A stretch of 64,000 bases of DNA, from assembly GCA_963082975.1 (NCBI GenBank), contig OY720347.1, positions 15,110,225 through 15,174,224 on the forward strand. Reading direction: 5' to 3'. This DNA is from Labia minor (lineage: Eukaryota > Arthropoda > Insecta > Dermaptera > Spongiphoridae). A program made the translations under genes and the position numbers. Below are positions 24,372-38,300 of the stretch, in pieces; position 1 is the stretch's first letter, and each line of letters begins with the position of its first letter. Below the pieces are notes generated by a model, which made no database searches, was not told the origin of the DNA, and was given only the letters and a program-made list of their open reading frames with translations.

Positions 24372-25428
24372 CCCTTCATCCACAAAATTTAACTTAATTT
24401 TATATTTAATAAAGAATATGATAAACATTGAATTTTTTTTCATCTTATTGTAAAAAAAAATAATTATTAATCAATTATAGATTGACACGTTACCTTAATT
24501 ACACACAAGTAAAAATAAAATACCTTCATTTATTCACTCAAGAGATACATAATTAATTACTCTAAATAGCTTATGTATCATGTAAATGAATACGGTTATA
24601 AGCGAATAATTACTTAATTGAATATCTCTCAATTGCTAATTGCTAATTTCGTTTTGATAACATTATTCCTATTTTATCATAATATTGAAAATGACCCATA
24701 TAAATTTTTCCATTCTCCATGTTCAATTTAAAAAATGAAATGTCTACTTAAAAATATAGGTATATACATAAATGTATTTTATATTTTAAATTAAACATTT
24801 TATCATTATAATGAAATAAAAAAAAATGTTTTAATTATTCTAACCCCGAGAGTTTATTATTTAACATATAACATGGAGCGCTTAATTTATATTCTAATCT
24901 AATTAATATAAAGTAGTATAAAATTTTATACGACATTAATATAAATTATTTAATTTATTATAAGTCTTTGTATATTATTAAATATATATACATATATATA
25001 TATATCATATTTATTGAATTGTAAGATTTATGAATATTTTAAATTACATTTAAGTATGGTTAATAAAATAAAATAAACACATCGAATTATTTAAATAATA
25101 TTTTATTTATAAATAATAATAAACTTTTAAATTTTAGATTTTACCTTCATTAAGATAAATTATTTATTAACTTTAACCTCTACATTTCCCCCATCATATA
25201 ATTATTCAAAATATAATTGAGCAAAAAGTTTCTACATTTAACTACCTAATTACTAATCAAGCTGATTTATTTTACTTTATAAATTAAAAAAAAATTATAA
25301 AGAAAAATCACAATATAATACTTGTATTAAAAAAATATAAAATTTAATTAAAATTTAAAATAAACTTAGTGAATAATAACATATAAGAAATATAATAATT
25401 TAGTTTTATTTGATATTATTCTTTAGAC
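24372..25428. other. AT-rich sequence, no gene seen
   Basis: Only AT-rich sequence and TA repeats near 24985 were seen. Confidence 0.55.
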
Positions 25429-25719
25429 CAGTGATTCTTAACCACTGTGCCGCGGCACTTTTGTGTGCCTCGATATTTTCAAAATGTGCCACCAAATTAT
25501 TACAAATATAAAGAGGCTCTTAAACATTTTTTCTAAATTTTTTAAATTTGGTCTTTAAAAAAAACTGGGACTAGGCTCTTAAACAATTCCGACCGTTTTT
25601 GGGACCACTTTTTTTCAATATGGTAAACTTTTACACTTATCATCTTTTTCTTTGTGTGCCGCCAAATTTTGAAACCGTTAAAAGTGTGCCGGGGGAAAAA
25701 TAAAGGTTGAGAACCACTG
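25429..25719. mobile_element. hAT-type MITE, family E copy 3
   Basis: It starts CAGTGATTCTTAACC and ends GGTTGAGAACCACTG. Target duplication CTTTAGAC/CTTTAGAA matches at 7 of 8. It is the longest family E copy (291 bp) and carries a partly repeated interior. Confidence 0.88.
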
Positions 25720-26069
25720 CTTTAGAACTTTAAAAATAGAGTATCTTTATACACTCGCATATACACACACAGAGCCTTTTCTCAAATAAAGTCCAAAAAC
25801 GTGAATTCCATCAATGATATTAACTTGGCTTCTGAATGGCCAAAAAGGGATGATGTCATTTTCATTCTAATGAAGATTGATAGCTGCAAGTCCCATCTTC
25901 CATTAATTCGGAGCTATCAATTCTACTAGATTGTATTTACCTTTTTAAGAAATTAAAAATAAATATTAACTAAATAATCCATTCTATATTTTCAAAAACA
26001 TAATAATTGTTTATTCACTAAACAAAATAATATATAATATAAAATGAAAATAAAATATGAAATTTGTAT

Positions 26070-26215
26070 TAAGAGAATGGACAGACAATGTAGGAAGGGA
26101 CGTAAGAGAGGTGGGAGAAAATAGGGATTGAATGAGAGTGGTACAGAATAGCGACATTTGGAGAAATGTGGTTGCTCTGGTAAAGAACTTTTGAGTTCCA
26201 TAGAAGCACAGAAAA
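26070..26215 (+). pseudogene. LINE 3'-end fragment F1
   Basis: The words RRWTDNVGRDVREVGEN and IWRNVVALVKNF are read on the plus strand. They are the C-terminal tail of a LINE reverse transcriptase of the type also present at 27715, 45075, 54830 and 57345. It is followed by GATA-like simple sequence. Confidence 0.7.
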
Positions 26216-26322
26216 AAATAGATAAGTAGTAGTATTAATAGAAAATAAATAAAGACAACAAAATAAAATATAATATAATAAATATAATTTTTTTTTGGTT
26301 TTATCTTTTTCTTTAATTTACC

Positions 26323-26645
26323 ATTTTTTCATATCTCCACGAATTATTGCATTTTGTAAAAGTATTTTTAGCATGATGTCTGTCCGTCCATCTGTCCGTC
26401 TGTGTGTATGTATAGATGTGTACATCTTGAACGGCTGTACGGATTTTGATAAAATTTGGTATATTTACTTAATGCATCAATATGATGAATTGATCAACTT
26501 TTGGTGCAAATCCGGAAACCGGAAGTGGTAGTATTACCGATCATCGATAGAAAAGAAAGGGTTATTTTCACATTAAAGCTAAAGGTAGCTGGAAATTAAT
26601 TTATTTCAAACCGTCGGTCGGTTCTGTGCCTGGCCACTTATTTTT
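26323..26645 (+). mobile_element. Family B copy B4, deleted at 5' end and interior
   Basis: It begins within the ATATCTCCACGAAT block and includes the GTCCGTC tract and the core TTGATAAAATTTGGTATATT. It skips the TGACGTCA region and ends with CGTCGGTCGGTTCTGTGCC and a shortened stem-loop, then CTTATTTTT. Confidence 0.8.
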
Positions 26646-27714
26646 TTCTGAATTATTTTCTCTTCAAACCATTATTTTAAATGTCGTTTTAATAAAAATT
26701 TATCATTTTAATGTTTTTAATCAATTATTTAATACTTTTGATTTGTTAATTAATAAATAATATAATATATAATTTATTTATTTATTAATATATATATATA
26801 TATATATATATATCTTTAAATAAAAATACCTAGTATCAATATTAAATAAAAAATAAATGGAGATTGATAAAAAAGTTTAATTAAAATTTAATGAAATCCC
26901 TTTATAGATTTTTTTCATCATATAGATATAGCAGATATATTAGTATCATTAATTTCATTAATTCTTATATTGAAATGTGATATAGCTAAAGATTGATTGG
27001 AATAAATATTCATTTACTTAATCCATTATTCTAAAATAATTGATATTACTTTTATTCAAATCCGCGTTTTAAATACAAAAAAACACAATAGATAATTTAA
27101 ATAATTTATTATAGTTATCTTATATAAGAGGATTATTATTCTTTAAAAAAAAAATAAAGAAATAAAATTTTTTATAAATGATATAAAAGCACAATTTTGT
27201 CAATCCTTTATAAATTATCTGAATTAAATTCAATCTCGACTATAACGAGATTGTAAATGATTTTTTTTAATTAAATGTAAATTCTGATGGAGAGATTTGT
27301 TAAATAACAAGCAAACGACTAGAGAACAGATTCAATCTACAAACTGATAAAAAATTGGACCAATTATTTTTAGAAAGATAAAAATCAAGTGACTTTTTTG
27401 GTTATTGAACACGTTTGTTTGTCAAAAAAAACTATGAACATTTTTATTTTTATTTTTTTTCAAAATTCACTTAAATATTATATATATCAAATAGAAAGCA
27501 AACAAATGAATTTCCTATTTCAATAAAACCAAATTGATGGTAAATTAAATGTTTAAATGTGTAATAAATTATTGTGTGTATTATATTAGACTAAAAAACA
27601 AACTACATATTTTAAACATTTTGTTTTTATAATTATCTACATAAAAAATCTTTCCCATTAATTTAATTAATTCATTCATTCATTTAGATTTTTAATATTT
27701 TTGTTTTATCTATT
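26646..27714. other. AT-rich sequence, no gene seen
   Basis: It includes an (AT)n tract at about 26788-26812. No other feature was seen. Confidence 0.55.
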
Positions 27715-28310
27715 TATCTATCTGTGTGGCTCTACTGAACTCGAAACCACATTTCTCCAAGTATCGCTATCTTGAGCCACAACCATCCAACTCCTACCCT
27801 CTCCCTTCTCTCTTACATCCCTTCCTACATTGTCAACTCATGGAGTCCTTGGTCTTTCAACCGAATGTTCTCAGTCTATCTACCCATAAACAAATTTTTC
27901 GCCATTCTTTCCTCTCCCATTCTAGCCACGTGCCCTGCCCATCATAACATTCTCAATTTTACAAACCTAACTATGTCTGGGGATGATGCATGGAGGTCAT
28001 GTAATGCCTAACGTGACCATTTATTTTTTTCTAAAAACGGGACATTTTTTAATTTTCGGTAATAGTTTGGGAAGGCTATGAAGAAAACGTATATTTTTCA
28101 TTATTTCTTTTTATTATAATGAAACTGAAAATAACTGAAAAATATTGTAAATAATATAACACAATAACTTAGTATAATAATATAATAATAAATTTAAAAT
28201 AAGGGACAAGCTACCTGAAATCGGGACTGTCCCGTTAAAAACGGGACGTATGGTCACTTTAGTAATGTCTAGTTATGTAGTCTCCGAAAATTACTATCCT
28301 TCGTTATTAA
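27715..28310 (-). pseudogene. LINE 3'-end fragment F2, interrupted
   Basis: On the minus strand WWAGHVARMGEERMAKN and LHDLHAS are legible. The fragment ends in GATA repeats on the 3' side (27700-27725). It is split by the family D hAT-type element at 28009-28261. It encodes only the region behind the reverse transcriptase core. Confidence 0.75.
28009..28261. mobile_element. hAT-type MITE, family D copy 1
   Basis: The ends TAACGTGACCAT and ATGGTCACTTTA are inverse. Octamers GTAATGCC and GTAATGTC flank it and match at 7 of 8. It contains AACGGGACA words near both ends. It sits inside LINE fragment F2 and so is younger than it. Confidence 0.85.
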
Positions 28311-30288
28311 ATTTTCTTGTGTTTTAACTAAAATAAATTTTCCCTCAATATTTTATGTAATATAATTTTTCAAAGAAATAGATTTTAGTGATAAAAAAGC
28401 TTTATATAATAGTTGTATTTATTGTGTGTCACGCGATGATACCCACCTCCCCCAACTTACTCCGTACTCAAAAGTTTTCATCTAGAAGAACACCGGCATT
28501 TGTTGCTTATGAAAAAAGTTTTATTACTTTCAAGATATAGAAAGTATTAAAAAAATAAATATAAAATTCAATAACCAATAATAACTAAAACAAATATTTA
28601 ACATAATAGATTAATAACTAATTTTAATCTTAAATAAAAAAAAAAAAAAACATTTATTGATTATTTCTAATAGGAAATTTTAACAAAAAAAAAGGATTTT
28701 ACCAAAAAGTTTTCATATTTAGATCAGGGATAGAAGCCATTTCTTTTGGTTCATTTGCATTAATGGAAAAATTAATTTCCCTTTCAAGATAAATCTAATG
28801 CAAAAAAAAAAAAGAAAATAAAGAGAAACTTTTAAATTGTCATTAGGACTTTGAAATCAAATTATTATATCTAGTTTTCTTTTTTCAATTATATTGATTA
28901 AATCATCTTATTATCGTTTGTTCAAGTTTGTCTTATTTTGGCTATTTTAGTTATAATTTATAAAAAAATTTTCTTTTTACCTTTCAAAGTTTTCAAAATG
29001 TATTGTATATATATATAAGAAGCAAGGAATTCAATATCGATCCTGGAAGTTATTATTTTATCTTTGTCCAGATGTTAAAATACTTTAGTAGATAAAACTT
29101 TACCAAAACTTTATAGAAAAAAATATGTTAAAATAATTATTGCATCAACATACAATCAATCTTTGATATATTTCATATTCTTTTGTATTAAAATAATCTA
29201 ACTAAAAAATAAAATTCTTTTTCATTTGTGTGTTTTGAAATTGCATATATTTTCCCTTTTGTGAATATATATATATATATATATATATTAATTTTTCTAA
29301 TGAAAAATAATGTCACTAACCAAGGATAATTGAGATAAATGGTAGTTACCCGAGGAAAAAATTCACTTACGGCATGTAAACATAATATTTATTAAATTAT
29401 TAAAAAAAAACAACACCACATATTCACACAACTGTAATTTGAACTAATTAACAAGCAAAATTGTCTCGGGTTTATTAAATGTAATTAAATATTTTGAAAT
29501 GATTAAATCTCATATCGTTTTCAACCCATTCTCTAGTACTTATACTTTATTCTGTAAAATTATATATATATATATATAAATTATATAATAAAAATAAAAA
29601 TACAATACATATATATATATATACTATTTATTTATTAAATTAATAAAAAATTAAAAAAAAAATTATATTTTATTTTTGTTTTAATTACTTTACATACATA
29701 TTTCAGACTAATATAATATATAATCTAATTTAACACTTTTTTTTTAAAATAAAATCATGGGAGAGAATATTTACATATTGTATGTGCATATAAAAATATA
29801 TACAAGTAATCAATCAGGATATGTCATTTGTAGAACAAAATAAACAAAATTAACAAAATAAATAAAAATCAAATGTGTTTTAGTAATCAAGATAACAAAT
29901 CACAAATTATATGCATATGAATCTGATAACTATGTATAAGATATATCTTTTATACGTTGTTGATTTGTAAAACAGAAATAATTATTAATCATTACAAATT
30001 ATTATGAAATTAAAATCATTTATTATTTAAATTAATAAACAAAACAACAAGTAGTATAGTATTGGTATATATATCTTGTGTAATTATTTATTGAAATATT
30101 ATCTGATCTATTCTCTTCAAGTCAATTCTCTGTAAACAATAAATATAACAATAAATATGAATACAAACGAATTATTTTTTTTATTTAAATTTTAAAGGAA
30201 AATGTATTTATTTTTCAAATTTCAAATTTAAATTTTATTTAAAAGATAATAACGTTTATTTCATTTAATAAATTGTATTATTATGCTA
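28311..30288. other. AT-rich sequence, no gene seen
   Basis: It includes several (TA)n tracts (29267-29288, 29560-29577, 29608-29622) and A-runs. No element ends or frames were recognised. Confidence 0.55.
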
Positions 30289-30658
30289 CATGGCCTGAGT
30301 CCCGGTATTTTTCAATAGGTGACACCACTAGAAAATGAACATGAATCATTTCGAGAGGCTCATCTGTCACTAGTTTATGTATGAAGTATCATGACATTTC
30401 GTCCATTCGTTTGCAAGCTACCGTCGTTTGAGTGACGCTACTTTCGCCTTTGTAAGAAAAATGGAAAAACAAGAATATCGCGTCTTGATTAAACATTGTT
30501 TTTTAATGGGAAAAACTTGTGAACAATCATTGCACTGGTTGTAGGAATGTCATGATACTTCTTACATAAACTAGTGACAGATGAGCCTCTTGAAATGAGT
30601 CATGTTCATTTTCTAGTGGTGTCATCTATTGAAAAATACCGGGACTTTTCAGTCCATG
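30289..30658. mobile_element. Mariner-derived MITE with long inverted repeats
   Basis: TA bases flank a 370-bp element. Its ends pair over about 110 bp (CATGGCCTGAGTCCCGG on the left, CATGGACTGAAAAGTCCCGG inverted on the right, then a near-identical stretch). Just inside the left arm is the start of a mariner transposase, MEKQEYRVLIKHCFLMGK, about 25 codons before the deletion. It is a non-autonomous derivative whose parent transposon can be sought by this peptide. Confidence 0.88.
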
Positions 30659-31123
30659 TAATAGATAAGAGAAGTAAAACAATCGTAGATATTTCTTAAA
30701 AATAAAAATTTTCTTCAGCTTTTGTAATGATACTATTACATATTATCACCTTACATTGAGATTCAACTCCTTTCAATTATATTTAAGTCCATGATATACC
30801 ATTACAAGGAATTTTATTTTTTAACAATTCTAATTTTTTCCAACTTGTATTAACGATTAAATTTTTACAAGAATATTTTTATTCATTTATCTTTGTTAGT
30901 TCTTCTATCTGATAAGAACACGACACAGGATATATTTGACAAATTTCAAATTTCTCAACTTTTCCTAACATACAATAGATGACTTTATTTAAAAGCTTTT
31001 TCTTCTTTATAGGATTTTTATCTTGTCTACTATAAATTTTGTCTTATGCAATCTTTCGAAGGTGTTTTTAAATAAAATTAAAAATCCCGTCAGAATAAAT
31101 TGTAAAGATGTAAAATGTTATAC

Positions 31124-31157
<34 letters not shown>

Positions 31158-32493
31158 AACTAGGTATATAATGAAAAATAAAAACAGAAAGCAAACGTCT
31201 GGGTTATGAATGCTGGACCAAGTGCTACTGTTCATTCACCTGCGTCCATTTAACAGACATGACATTCGCATTAAAACTGACTCTGCTGCTACCATAAAAC
31301 AAGTGTAGATTTATGACCATATTTTTTTTTATTTTTTTTTTTATGATTTGTTCAGTCAGATGTGTGAAATTTTTTTCTATTCTTTCATTTACTTGGCATT
31401 ATATGTATGTAATTTTTTTACATATTCCATAAATATATCATTTACAAATATGTATATATATATATATATATATGCAAATCTGTTAAAATTTATTTTAATT
31501 CAAATAGCAAGGGTGGGTCTGCCAACTGGGCAAACTCATGGAAACTCTTCTTTTCATACTTTTTTGTTTAATTAATCATATGACTTCTAAAAGATTTTTA
31601 ATATATAATCAAATATAAGTACTTTAATATTACAATATAATTAGAAAAAAAATATTTAGGAAAGAAGATAAATAATAAAAATATAAAAAAAAGTTTTTAT
31701 GTAGGTGGTGCATTTGAAATGTTAGTGAAATGAAAGAGAAAATGAAAATTTATTTATTTATTTGTTTTTTTTTAAATATGTTATATTTTTCAACATAACT
31801 TTTTTAATTCCAATGCATTCTATCAAACGGTGTGCCAGAATCATTATGCCATCACGAAACTGTAATTCTGCAAGTCGTTTAAAATAAATTTTTTTGGTTT
31901 CTTTCGTGGAAAATCCTTTTCTGATGTTTAATATTAAACTCAATTTTCATCAGTTGGAATAAATGATCAAATAAAATCGGTTTTAATTGAGTTAAAATAA
32001 TAAAATAAATTTGTTTACAAATTTACATTCTCTGTTTGTTAATTTGGACCCAATGTCATCAATATGACCAACCCTCTCCTGACACTACTCACTCGTTACT
32101 CACAACAATCTGACACTACTTGATAGAACGATTTTTCCACAAGAGGGTTAGTTGGTGGTAATCAATATTTTTTATTCAATATTTTTTATTCGAACTGGTG
32201 CTCTCATTTTTGCTTCATTTGGCGAATTTTTCAACAGACTTCCGTATATTCCATGTTTCTCTTTATTTCATTAATTTAATGAAAAATGTCAAATTTTAAT
32301 AAATAGCATAAATATTTTCCATTTATTTCAATAATCAATTAATATCTAATATACTTAATGATAGATAAATAATTATTATACCAGTATTTGGATAAAAATT
32401 AATATAAAATATTATATTTTAAGTGAATGATTAAAATATATTACTTTTACTTCATTCATTTAATTATCTATAAAATATAAAATATTTAAAAAT
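30659..32493. other. AT-rich sequence, no gene seen
   Basis: It holds a (TTA)n tract at 31127-31152 and a (TA)n tract at 31451-31473. Balanced patches near 31195-31310 and 32040-32150 have no recognisable coding content. Confidence 0.5.
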
Positions 32494-32993
32494 ATTGAGA
32501 AAAATTGTGTGTATGTATGTAGACAAGATTACACAAAAACGGTTTGACCTAGAATCATGAAATTTGGTATACGGGCATTATTTAAAATTCGTAGTTTTCT
32601 ATCAACTTTTGAGAAATGTTGCTCAAGAGAAGTGGATCATTACTTACGACGTTTTGATTTTTTTTCCTCTAAAGTGAGCGTAAAAATAAAGATATATGTT
32701 TGATAGTTTTTCACATGAATAAAAATTGTATAAAACTGCTATATATAGAATTTCAGCTTGATTGAATCGCTGAAAGTACCGGAATTAATTTTTTAACACT
32801 GCAAATCACGCGCCAACACGTGACTTGGTGCCATCAACAAAGTGCCAAACATGCGCTGGTTTAATAAATATTATTTATTAATTTTAATTTATAATTTATA
32901 ATTAATGAAATTTAATTTAAATATAATGTATTATGTTATTTAATTCAATTCAAATTTGCGAGACAGTCGAGTGGGGACACTCCAGCTTATTTA
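32494..32993 (+). mobile_element. Family A copy A5, 5'-truncated
   Basis: It begins in the microsatellite and continues through GTAGACAAGATTACACAAAA and the core. It ends GCGAGACAGTCGAGTGGGG, then ACACTCCAGCTTATT. One substitution lies in the inverse subterminal repeat. Confidence 0.83.
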
Positions 32994-33783
32994 TGGTTAA
33001 ATTGGGTATGATTATGTATTGGAAACAAATTTGCAATTATTGGTGAACCACCAAGAGATTTGTTATCAGTGGAGAGAGAGAGAGAGAGAGAGAGAATGCA
33101 ATCATCGACTCCCTTAAGATTCATACACCATTCGAATAATATTAGTCAAAGCCTTTTTGGTGTAAGCATTTAAAGAAAATAGGTTCAAGAGAATCTAGAA
33201 ATAAAATCAGTCCATAAAATCTCCCTTAGCGATTATTACCTCCTGTTTTGTTAGATAAAAGACCTTCGTTACTTCCTTTTGCTCCTCCACACTCTGGTAA
33301 ATTCCTCGCGATGAGATTCAAGATCAACTGGAGTGAAATTTTCTATCCACCGCCACTTAATGCCTTCAACAACGTCTGAGATTTCATCCAAGAGGAATAG
33401 CAAAAAATTAAGTCCCAAAAGTCTTTCCAAGTAAAATTACTACCTTTTTTCCACAGAAATGGTTTTTATTATTTCACATCAAAATTGTATCATTAATCTC
33501 AATGAATAATAATTGAACAAATGTCAAATTGTATGAATTCAATTTATTAATTCATTAACAAAAATTATGATGAAATTAATATTACAAATTACTCGTATAT
33601 GTATATATATTAGCTATTATAATCATAAATAATAATAACATAGGAGTATTACAGAGAAATTCCAATAAAATTAAATAAAAATAATAATACTAATTATAAA
33701 TCCAGGCAAAATGAAATTAATATAGAAATCATTCAGTTTGTAATTATAATATATATTAATATCAATTTTCAAAATTAAAAAAA
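32994..33783. other. AT-rich sequence with (AG)n and a coding-like patch
   Basis: (AG)n lies at 33071-33096. On the minus strand at about 33265-33440 a stretch of about 54 codons is open and includes DEISDVVEGIKWRWIENF and DLESHREEFTRVWRSKRK before a stop. It resembles real protein in composition but belongs to no family I recognise. Confidence 0.35.
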
Positions 33784-34293
33784 AATAAGCTGGAGTGTCT
33801 CCACTCGACTATCTCGCAATTTGAATTAGATCAATTAACATATATTATATTTAAATTAAATTTAATTAATTATAAATTAAAATTAATAAATAATATATTC
33901 TGGTACTTTCAGCGATTCAATCAAGCTGAAATTCTATATATAGCAGTTTTATACAATTTTTAATCATGTGAAAACTATCAAACATATATGTCACTTTAGA
34001 AGAAAAAAAATCAAAACGTAGTAAGTAATGATCCTCTTCCAGTTGAGCTACATTTCTTAAAGAAATAGAAAACTAGAACTTTTAAATAATGCCCGTATAC
34101 CAAATTTCATGATTCAAGCTCAAACTGTTTTTGCGTAATCTTGTCTACATAATTACACACACACAGACACACAGACATTTTTCTCAACCTTAGTGATAAT
34201 GATTCAGGAACCTTCAAAACGTATAAAAACATCAAAATCTCGACATCGAAAATTTTCGTGATCGCAATACTATCTCTGACGAGATAGTAAAAA
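33784..34293 (-). mobile_element. Family A copy A6
   Basis: Both ends are present. The minus-strand start is TTTTTACTATCTCGTCAGAG. The end is GCGAGATAGTCGAGTGGAGA, then CACTCCAGCTTATT. An internal block present in A1, A2 and A5 (with the word TTTGGCTCTTTG) is deleted. Confidence 0.85.
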
Positions 34294-35005
34294 TGAATGG
34301 ATAATCAATCAATTTTTTTAATACATTAGATAAATTAATTATTGAATAAAACACAAAATTTCATTTTGATAATACCTATAATCATTAATATCTACTCATC
34401 TATAATACCTATTTATAATAAAACATAATAAAAAGCTTATATAACGATTTTCCTATTTTATCTCTTTGATTTACATTTTTATATCTTGCAATTATACCTA
34501 AATTACTATCTATTGAAGGTTTTTAATTTAAAATTTTATAAAAAAAGACATCGGTTAAGAATAAAATTAGAAGCCACCTCTTTATTTTCCATAAACAGAA
34601 AATCGTTGAATTAATTCGATTAGTGGAAAACTTAATGAGATAAAGGCCGATGCCATACTACATCGAGATTCACTAAATTTAGCTACTAAGTCTTTACACT
34701 GTCATCAAACAGTGTTATAATAAAGTTTTAATAATGTTTGATAGCATTGTTAATCTTGTTAAATGTTTTATATAATAAGGTAAACCTCCCTTCGAATTTA
34801 ATCTCTTCTACTTCCTTTCATATAGTTTCAAGAAGGGATAATTTTCATTGTATTGTATAGGTAGTTTGTAAAATATGAAGGAAGAAACACAACAGCCCTT
34901 TTGAACTTATTATAATCAAGAATTTGAAAACATTCATAATTTATTAAAATTAAAATTTTAATATTTTTGTAATTATTTTTTTTTTTTTTTTTGTAGTTTT
35001 GCAAT
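34294..35005. other. AT-rich sequence, no gene seen
   Basis: Nothing assignable was seen apart from a T-run at 34978-34992. Confidence 0.55.
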
Positions 35006-35300
35006 TTTTACTGATCGACGATAGTAAGGGTGGTATTGTTTTCACACCCAATATCACATGTGGATATTTTTACATATCTCCACGAATCATGCATTTTTTT
35101 AACAGAAAAAAGTATTTTTAGCATGATGTCTGCCCGTTCGTCTGCCTGTCTGTCTGTGTGTCCGTATAGATGTGTACAGAGCTTTAACGGCTGTACGGAT
35201 TTTGATAAAATTTGCTATATTTACTTAATGCATCAGTATAATGAATTGATCAACTTTTGGTGTATATCCGGAAACCGGAAGTAGTAGTATATCTTCTTCT

Positions 35301-38300
35301 TCAAGTGCCTTGTCCGGTCTCCCTGACGTTGGCGATCACTCTGGCGAAAACGTCTCTATTTTCCGCCGTGCGGAACAGCTCTCCCACGCTCCTTATGCCG
35401 GTCCATTCCCTGATATTCCCTAACCAGGATTGGCGTCTTCTCCCGGGTCCACGTCGACCCTCAATTTTCCCTTTGAGGATTAATTGAAGGAGTTGATATT
35501 TATTACCTCTCAAGATGTGGCCGAGGTAAGAGATTTTCCGGCATTTGACAGTGTTGAGGAGTTCTCGCTGTGTGTTTGCTCTCCTCAAGACATCCCTGTT
35601 GGTAACTCTCTCGACCCAGGGAATTCGCAGCATTCGCCTGAGGATCCACATCTCAAAAGCCTCCAGGCGATTCATCGTACTGACCTTGAGTGTCCATGCT
35701 TCCACACCATATAAGAGAATGGACCAAACATAGCATTTGGCCATTCTCTGTCGTAATTTAAGATTTAGGTTGTCATCACAGAAGAAGGATCTCATTTTAT
35801 TGAAGGTGGACCTCGCAGCCTCAATTCTGGACTTAATTTCGATATCCGGGTCTAGCTGGTCATTTATGATACAACCAAGATATTTAAAAGATCTTACGCG
35901 TTCAACTTGTTTGTTATCGAGGTGGAGGGAGGCGTTTCCATGTGGCTGGCGGCTAAAGACCATAAATTTTGTTTTGGCTATATTGATGTTTAAGCCCGCT
36001 TTAATTCCAATTTGAGAAATTTTATTTAGAAGTAGTTGAAGGTCTTCAATGTTTTCAGACAGGATCACAGTGTCGTCGGCATATTTAATTGTACTAATTG
36101 GTACGCCATTTACTTTCACCCCCATATCCAGTTCTTCCAAGGCCTCCTTAAAAATTCTGTCAGCATAGAGATTAAATAAAAGGGGAGAGAGAATGCATCC
36201 TTGACGGACTCCTCTCTGGATCTCAATTCCCGGTGTTGTGGATTTTCCTACTCTGATTACGGCATATTGCCTCCAGTACAGATTTTTTATAATCCTGATA
36301 TCTTTTTCGTCCACTCCAGCATCGCACAGAAGTTCAATCAGTCTAGTGTGTTTTATTCTGTCAAAGGCTTTTTCGTAGTCAACAAAACATGCAAATACAT
36401 TTTTGTGTTGGTCACGACATTTTTGAAGCAAAACATTGAAGCCAAATAATGCTTCTCTTGTACCGAAGGCGTTTCTGAATCCAAACTGCGAGTCATCTAA
36501 GTCTAACTCACATTTTAATCGGATGCGGGCGTGTATTATTCGAAGAAAGGTCTTTAACATGTGGCTCATAAGACTGATGAGGCGATAGTCACTGCAATTC
36601 TTAGGGTATTGTTTCTTTGGGATAGTAACAAATGTTGATTTCAGCCATTCCTCTGGAAGCACACCGCAGTTATAGATATTGTTAAATATTTTCAATACCA
36701 GGTCTATATTGTCTTCATTGATGAATTTGATTAATTCCATTGGGATTCCATCTGGTCCCGGCGCTTTCTTGTTCTTAGCAATTGAAATAGCGTGAATTAG
36801 CTCTGATTTTATTATTTTTGGTCCTTCAGGATCGCAATCATCAATTTCAACTTCCTCTCTGGAATCTTCAAAAAGTTTTGCTGCGTACAATTGCCAGGCT
36901 TTCATGAGTTCAGCTTCGTCCGTTACTAGTTTTTTGGCTTCATTTAGTATTGACATTGGTGGTCGACTCCTGAATTGTCCAGTTATTTCCTTTACCTTTA
37001 CATGTATATTAAACATGTCATGTTTTGAGACTAATTCTTCTATTTCTTCACACCTTTCTGTCATCCAAATTTGTTTTGCTAATTTAATCCCTTTCCTTAT
37101 TTTGAATTGCATCTTTTTATATTCCACGATGTTATTTTTGAGAAGTCTCCTTTCTTCCATCAAATCCAAAATCTCGTCCGTCATCCACGACCTCCTCTTC
37201 ATTGTACGTGTTCTCCTCAAGTGAAGCGAACCAGTCTCCACCAAAGCATTTTTCAGCAGTGCCCACTGAGTATTTATATCGTCAAGATCGTCAATAGAAA
37301 TCCTCATTAATTTGCCATTGAGATCATCAATAACAGCATTCCTAACATCCTCAAATTGTAATCTTGATGTATCAATAATATTAACGTTGCAGTTTTTTCT
37401 TTTTACAGACTTCAACGCTAGGCCCATGTCCGCAACCAAAGGGTTGTGATCTGAGCCTATGTCTGCACCAGGGTATGTTGTGACTCTTTTAACACAATTT
37501 CGGAAACGTCTGTTTATCAGAATGTAATCAATTTGGTTCCTACTTGGTTCTTGGTTGTCAATAGAGTCTCTGGGTGATTTCCATGTGTAAAGACGTCGCT
37601 TTGGAAGTTTAAATAGCGTATTAGTTACTACCATCTCTGTAGTTTGGCAGAAATCATAGAGCCGGTCTCCTCTCTCATTACACTCACCTAAGCCGAAATC
37701 GCCGACCAAATCCCCCCGTCTGCCCTGACCGATTTTAGCATTAAAGTCTCCAAGTATCAAGTTTATGGTATTCTTCTTGAGAGAGTTTAGAGTGTTTTCT
37801 AAAGTGTTGTAGAATTTTTCCACTTCCTCATCGTATTTACTATCAGATGTGGGTGCGTAGACTTGTAAGATATTTATGTCAAATGGCTGTCCATGAATCT
37901 GTAGCAGCATCACTCTATCCGATATGGGCACAAAGTTCTTAACGTACCTCGTGAACTCCGAGTCAACTAGAATTCCGACACCGTTTCGATGAAACCTATC
38001 TCCACTCTCACTTCCTGAGTAATAGAGTGTTCCTCCTTCCTGAGAACAAACACCGACACCAGGCCATCTGAGTTCGCTGATTCCCATGAACTTAACTTTA
38101 AGTCTTCTCATTTCTTTGATAGCGTTGTTTAATTTTCCGGCCATGAAGAGACTTCTTACATTCCATGTACACACTCGCAATCTGGTTTTCACTATTCTGA
38201 GCCGGGAGATTCTTAGCACCCCTTGCCCATTTAAGGGCTGCCCGGGACTGGGGGCCATTTGTATTTTGTTTCTCGTCATAGTGAATTTCCTGGGGATGGT

